Assembly (NCBI GenBank): GCA_016550415.1
Contig: JABXGU010000287.1
Coordinates: forward strand, 1 to 8,107
DNA: 8,107 nucleotides
Direction of reading: 5' to 3'
Source of the DNA: an archaeon
GTDB taxonomy: Archaea > Asgardarchaeota > Hermodarchaeia > Hermodarchaeales > Hermodarchaeaceae
The notes under the pieces were generated by a model. It searched no databases and was not told the DNA's origin. It was given only the letters and a program-made list of their open reading frames with translations. Below are positions 5,871 to 8,107 of this stretch, in pieces. Both the position numbers and the translations under genes were made by a program. Numbering within the stretch: position 1 is the first letter of the stretch; every line of letters begins with the position of its first letter.

Positions 5871-7202
5871 TTGCTAACATTGATTCACAATGCAATGATT
5901 GTTACAATGGATAATCAGCGTCGTGTTTTGGAGCATGCAGACATTTTGATTGAAGACTCAAAAATCATTGCAGTTGGTGAAAAGACTAGGGCAAAGCCTG
6001 ATAGAATCATTGATGGGTCAGGGCGTATTGTGCTCCCCGGATTCATTTGCGGTCACACACACCTTTACGGTATTCTGCTTCGAGGAGCGACACTCAAAAT
6101 GGAAGCACCTTTGGACTTTATGCAGATACTAGACCGGATATGGTGGCGTGCTGACTCAGCGTTCAGTAACGAAGATGCATATGCTAGTGCCCTGGTTTCT
6201 TCCTATGAATTCATTAGAAGTGGAACAACTTGTTTTGCAGACACATATTCAGGACCGGGTTCCATTGAGGGCGTACTGGATGGTATTGCTAAAGGTGTTG
6301 CAGAAATTGGATTACGGGGTATTCTAGCCTTTGAAGCAACTGAACGCAATAGCCCTGAGGAAGGAAAACGTGGACTTCAAGAAAACGTTCGTTTCCTCAA
6401 ACGACTAAAACAAAAGCCCAATGACCTGCTTTACGGAATGTATAGTTTGCATGCTTCGTTTACCATTAGTGACGAGTTGATTCAACGAACACGCCATCAA
6501 GCGGATAAGCTTCCAGCACCCCTAACTATTCACACAAGTGAAGGTCTCATTGATGTTTACCATAACATTGAACGATACGATAAACGCACTGTCGAACGTC
6601 TATTCAATCTAGATTTTCTCGGGCCAGATGTGGTACTTGCCCATTGCGTGAATGTCAACAATGATGAACTCCAGCTTATTCGAGGCAGCGGAGCCTGTGT
6701 GGCACATAATCCCATGTCAAACATGAATAATGCTGTGGGCGTGGCCCCAGTCAAAGAAATGACAGATTTAGGGATTCCTGTATGTTTAGGGAATGATGGA
6801 TTCATCTTTGATGCCATTGAGAATATGCGAACTGCCTATCTCATCCATAAAGTGCACCACCTTGACCCCAGAGTAACAACACCTCAACAAATTCTTGAAA
6901 TGGCCACCATCAAAGGTGCCCAATGCTATGGTTTAGCAAACGAGTTGGGATCAATTGAGCCAGGGAAACGTGCAGACCTTGTCCTCCTTCACCCTAATCC
7001 AAGGGCTACCCCAATATTGCCAGAGGGTGTTGCCAGTTACATAATCTATGGGCTTACTGCTCATGATGTGGAAACAGTCTTTGTTAATGGAAATCCAGTT
7101 GTTGAGAATCACCATGTCGCAACAATTGATGCGGATAAAGTTGAGAAAACGCTTGAACGTGTGGTACCAAAGCTCTGGGCAAAACTTGGTGTAGAGACCT
7201 AG
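5871..7202 (+). CDS. SsnA-like metal-dependent aminohydrolase (COG0402, TRZ/ATZ family)
   Basis: This 443-aa amidohydrolase-superfamily enzyme is predicted to remove an amino (or similar) group from a ring compound using a single metal ion. Metal and catalytic residues are H62 and H64 in GHTH, H221 in IHTSEG with nearby E224, H258 in LAHC, and D309 in GND. H194 may contact substrate. DRIWWR (88-93), AFEATERN (153-160) and NPMSNMNN (280-287) match what I recall of SsnA, a putative aminohydrolase found in bacterial clusters with molybdenum hydroxylases. Similar MTA/SAH or guanine deaminases cannot be excluded. Starting at ATG 5751 would overlap the divergent polyferredoxin gene and add 40 unrelated residues; TTG 5871 has a good SD. 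The gene is divergent from the AOR operon and shares its control region. Its stop touches the stop of the second MoaD-like gene. Confidence 0.85.
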   Translation: MLTLIHNAMIVTMDNQRRVLEHADILIEDSKIIAVGEKTRAKPDRIIDGSGRIVLPGFICGHTHLYGILLRGATLKMEAPLDFMQILDRIWWRADSAFSNEDAYASALVSSYEFIRSGTTCFADTYSGPGSIEGVLDGIAKGVAEIGLRGILAFEATERNSPEEGKRGLQENVRFLKRLKQKPNDLLYGMYSLHASFTISDELIQRTRHQADKLPAPLTIHTSEGLIDVYHNIERYDKRTVERLFNLDFLGPDVVLAHCVNVNNDELQLIRGSGACVAHNPMSNMNNAVGVAPVKEMTDLGIPVCLGNDGFIFDAIENMRTAYLIHKVHHLDPRVTTPQQILEMATIKGAQCYGLANELGSIEPGKRADLVLLHPNPRATPILPEGVASYIIYGLTAHDVETVFVNGNPVVENHHVATIDADKVEKTLERVVPKLWAKLGVET

Positions 7203-7207
7203 CTAGG
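7198..7207. other. Abutting convergent stop codons within a 10-bp palindrome
   Basis: CCTAGCTAGG at 7198-7207 is a perfect palindrome. It holds the TAG of the aminohydrolase (7200-7202) and, on the other strand, the TAG of the MoaD-like gene (7203-7205), with no base between. There is no room for separate terminators, so the two transcripts should overlap at their 3' ends. Confidence 0.8.
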
Positions 7208-7487
7208 CGCCTCCTGCGATTGGCGGGAATACTGCAATTATGTCTCCATCATGAAGGATTGTTAGAAGACCCTGTAGTGCGTGTAGACCACGACCATTAA
7301 CTAATAGTTTGATGTATGGTCTGATATTGCCTTCCTTGTTGAACACTGTCTCTCTAAAATTGGAACCATGTTCTTTGCAGAGTTGTTCTAGTAGGTCACC
7401 AACTGTTTGACCTTTCAAGTTGACAGTGATCTCGCGAAAGCCTATGCGTTCAGAAAATGGACCAACGGTTCTCACTGTAACTTTCAA
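7203..7487 (-). CDS. Second MoaD/ThiS-like protein, with a Gly-Gly-Ala C-terminus
   Basis: This is a beta-grasp sulfur-carrier-like protein of 94 aa from TTG 7487. It shares with the operon MoaD-like protein the block LLVNGR (61-66), LQGL (71-74) and GDIIAVFPPI (81-90). It then ends A-G-G-A, so the usual C-terminal Gly-Gly is capped by one Ala. A MoeB/ThiF-type activating enzyme needs a free terminal Gly, so the protein would have to be trimmed or may not act as a thiocarboxylate carrier. No ATG exists in the frame. TTG 7487 follows AGGAG by 10 nt and gives the family length. A longer TTG start at 7544 would add 19 residues and lacks support. The gene lies between two amidohydrolases, convergent with one and divergent from the other, and outside the AOR operon. 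It may still serve the same cofactor pathway. Confidence 0.8.
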   Translation of the reverse strand: MKVTVRTVGPFSERIGFREITVNLKGQTVGDLLEQLCKEHGSNFRETVFNKEGNIRPYIKLLVNGRGLHALQGLLTILHDGDIIAVFPPIAGGA

Positions 7488-7608
7488 GGTACCTTTTCTC
7501 CTGTCGTTGTTGAGATACACAGTAATCTGATAAACATAATGCAAAACCGTATTACTGATAAGCTGAAGGCATAAGAGTTGGCAATATTACCCTAAAAGAG
7601 GATGCAAT
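7488..7608. promoter_or_regulatory. Divergent control region with a repeated CTGATAA motif
   Basis: This 121-bp region lies between the second MoaD-like gene and the 7609 amidohydrolase. CTGATAA(A/G)C occurs twice in the same orientation, at 7527-7535 and 7555-7563, 28 bp apart. These could be binding sites or part of TATA-like elements (the second sits about 46 bp before the ATG). An SD, GAGG at 7598-7601, lies 7 nt before ATG 7609. If the longer MoaD-like start at 7544 were used, the first motif copy would be coding. Confidence 0.3.
7498..7502 (-). promoter_or_regulatory. SD site supporting the TTG start at 7487
   Basis: On the minus strand AGGAG lies 10 nt before TTG 7487, a slightly long but usable spacing. 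The upstream TTG at 7544 has no similar site. Confidence 0.4.
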
Positions 7609-8107
7609 ATGGCAGACTTACTAATTGATGGTGCAACCATTATCACTGTGAATCCGCAACGCCAAATAATTCGAGATGGCGCAGTCGCCATTGAAGGTAA
7701 CCGTATTCTCGCTATCGGTAAAACAAGAGAAGTTAAGCAAAAACATGGTGCAGACATGCGAATTCACGCAGCTGGAAAGATATTACTACCAGGCCTAATC
7801 GATGGACATGTGCATCTGGCACAAGCACTCATCAGAGGATGCGCAGATGATGTAGATCTCATACCTTGGTTACGAGATTATGTTTGGCGCCTACAAGGGA
7901 ACTTTACCCCAGAAGATGGAGCGGCAAGCGCGGCATTATGTATTGCTGAAATGCTCAAATCTGGCACAACAAGCTTTCTCGAGTGTATGATTCACAAACG
8001 CTATGGCTTCAATGGCATAGCAAAGGTGGTTGACCAATCCGGAATCCGAGGATGCCTTGCCAAGATTTTCATGGACCTAACAGGATACGCCGAATCAGAA
8101 TCCATTA
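7609..8107 (+). CDS. Amidohydrolase/deaminase, COG0402 family (5' part; cut by window end)
   Basis: The reading frame is open from ATG 7609 to the window end, covering 166 codons of a protein normally about 430-470 aa. The start MADLLIDGATIITVN gives the small N-terminal beta domain of cytosine-deaminase-like amidohydrolases. LPGLIDGHVH follows with metal ligands H67 and H69, then ALIRGCADD (73-81), PWLRDYVW and EMLKSGTT, as in the TRZ/ATZ and MTA/SAH deaminase group. The remaining ligands (two His and one Asp) would lie beyond the window, so activity cannot be judged. The start is supported by GAGG 7 nt upstream. It is the second COG0402 member here and clearly different from the SsnA-like protein, having DGHVH where that one has CGHTH. 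It probably deaminates or dehalogenates a nitrogen heterocycle, but the substrate is unknown. Confidence 0.85.
   Translation, partial: MADLLIDGATIITVNPQRQIIRDGAVAIEGNRILAIGKTREVKQKHGADMRIHAAGKILLPGLIDGHVHLAQALIRGCADDVDLIPWLRDYVWRLQGNFTPEDGAASAALCIAEMLKSGTTSFLECMIHKRYGFNGIAKVVDQSGIRGCLAKIFMDLTGYAESESI

Noticed and set aside
1..8107. CRISPR array, insertion sequence, transposase or att-like repeats
   Set aside because: No regularly spaced repeats, terminal inverted repeats or transposase motifs were found on either strand.

Overview
The window looks like part of an archaeal chromosome. It carries a geranylgeranylglyceryl phosphate synthase, the enzyme that begins archaeal ether-lipid assembly. 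Next to it is a small GTPase of the COG2229 type with an added C-terminal helix-turn-helix-like tail. The rest is a tungsten/molybdenum-pterin aldehyde oxidoreductase locus, typical of anaerobes with iron-sulfur metabolism. Genes are tightly packed, SD-like sites precede several starts, and at least two starts appear to be TTG. An Asgard lineage such as Thorarchaeia is a reasonable guess from the GTPase plus anaerobic W-enzyme content, but the sequence alone does not prove it.

Layout. (1) 1-1693, plus strand: the GTPase, which may begin upstream of the window, followed closely by the lipid synthase. (2) 1694-1837: a short convergent gap with a T-rich tract and weak hairpins, probably where both transcripts end. 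(3) 5766 down to 1838, minus strand: a compact four-gene operon in the order four-cluster polyferredoxin, AOR-family oxidoreductase, dihydroorotate/dihydropyrimidine dehydrogenase-like flavo-iron-sulfur protein, MoaD/ThiS-like sulfur carrier. Neighbouring genes overlap by 4 bp or are 2 to 10 bp apart. (4) 5767-5870: a divergent control region with a 13-bp palindrome. (5) 5871-7202, plus strand: an SsnA-like metal-dependent aminohydrolase. (6) 7203-7487, minus strand: a second MoaD-like protein, tail-to-tail with the aminohydrolase with no base between the stop codons. (7) 7488-7608: a second divergent region. (8) 7609 to the window end, plus strand: the first 166 codons of another COG0402-type amidohydrolase.

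How the parts may work together (inference). The polyferredoxin should wire the AOR catalytic subunit to the flavo-iron-sulfur protein. The MoaD-like proteins could supply dithiolene sulfur for the pterin cofactor. Two amidohydrolases of the deaminase superfamily and a PreA-like protein beside a pterin metalloenzyme resemble, in ingredients, bacterial purine/pyrimidine catabolic clusters that contain ssnA and molybdenum hydroxylases. Here the metalloenzyme is an AOR-family member instead. The most notable sequence oddities are: no Asn/Cys active-site motif in the PreA-like protein, a Gly-Gly-Ala C-terminus on the second MoaD-like protein where Gly-Gly is expected, and Leu at the Ras Gln61-equivalent position of the GTPase. 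No RNA gene, CRISPR array or insertion sequence was seen, and no stretch over 300 bases lacks a gene.
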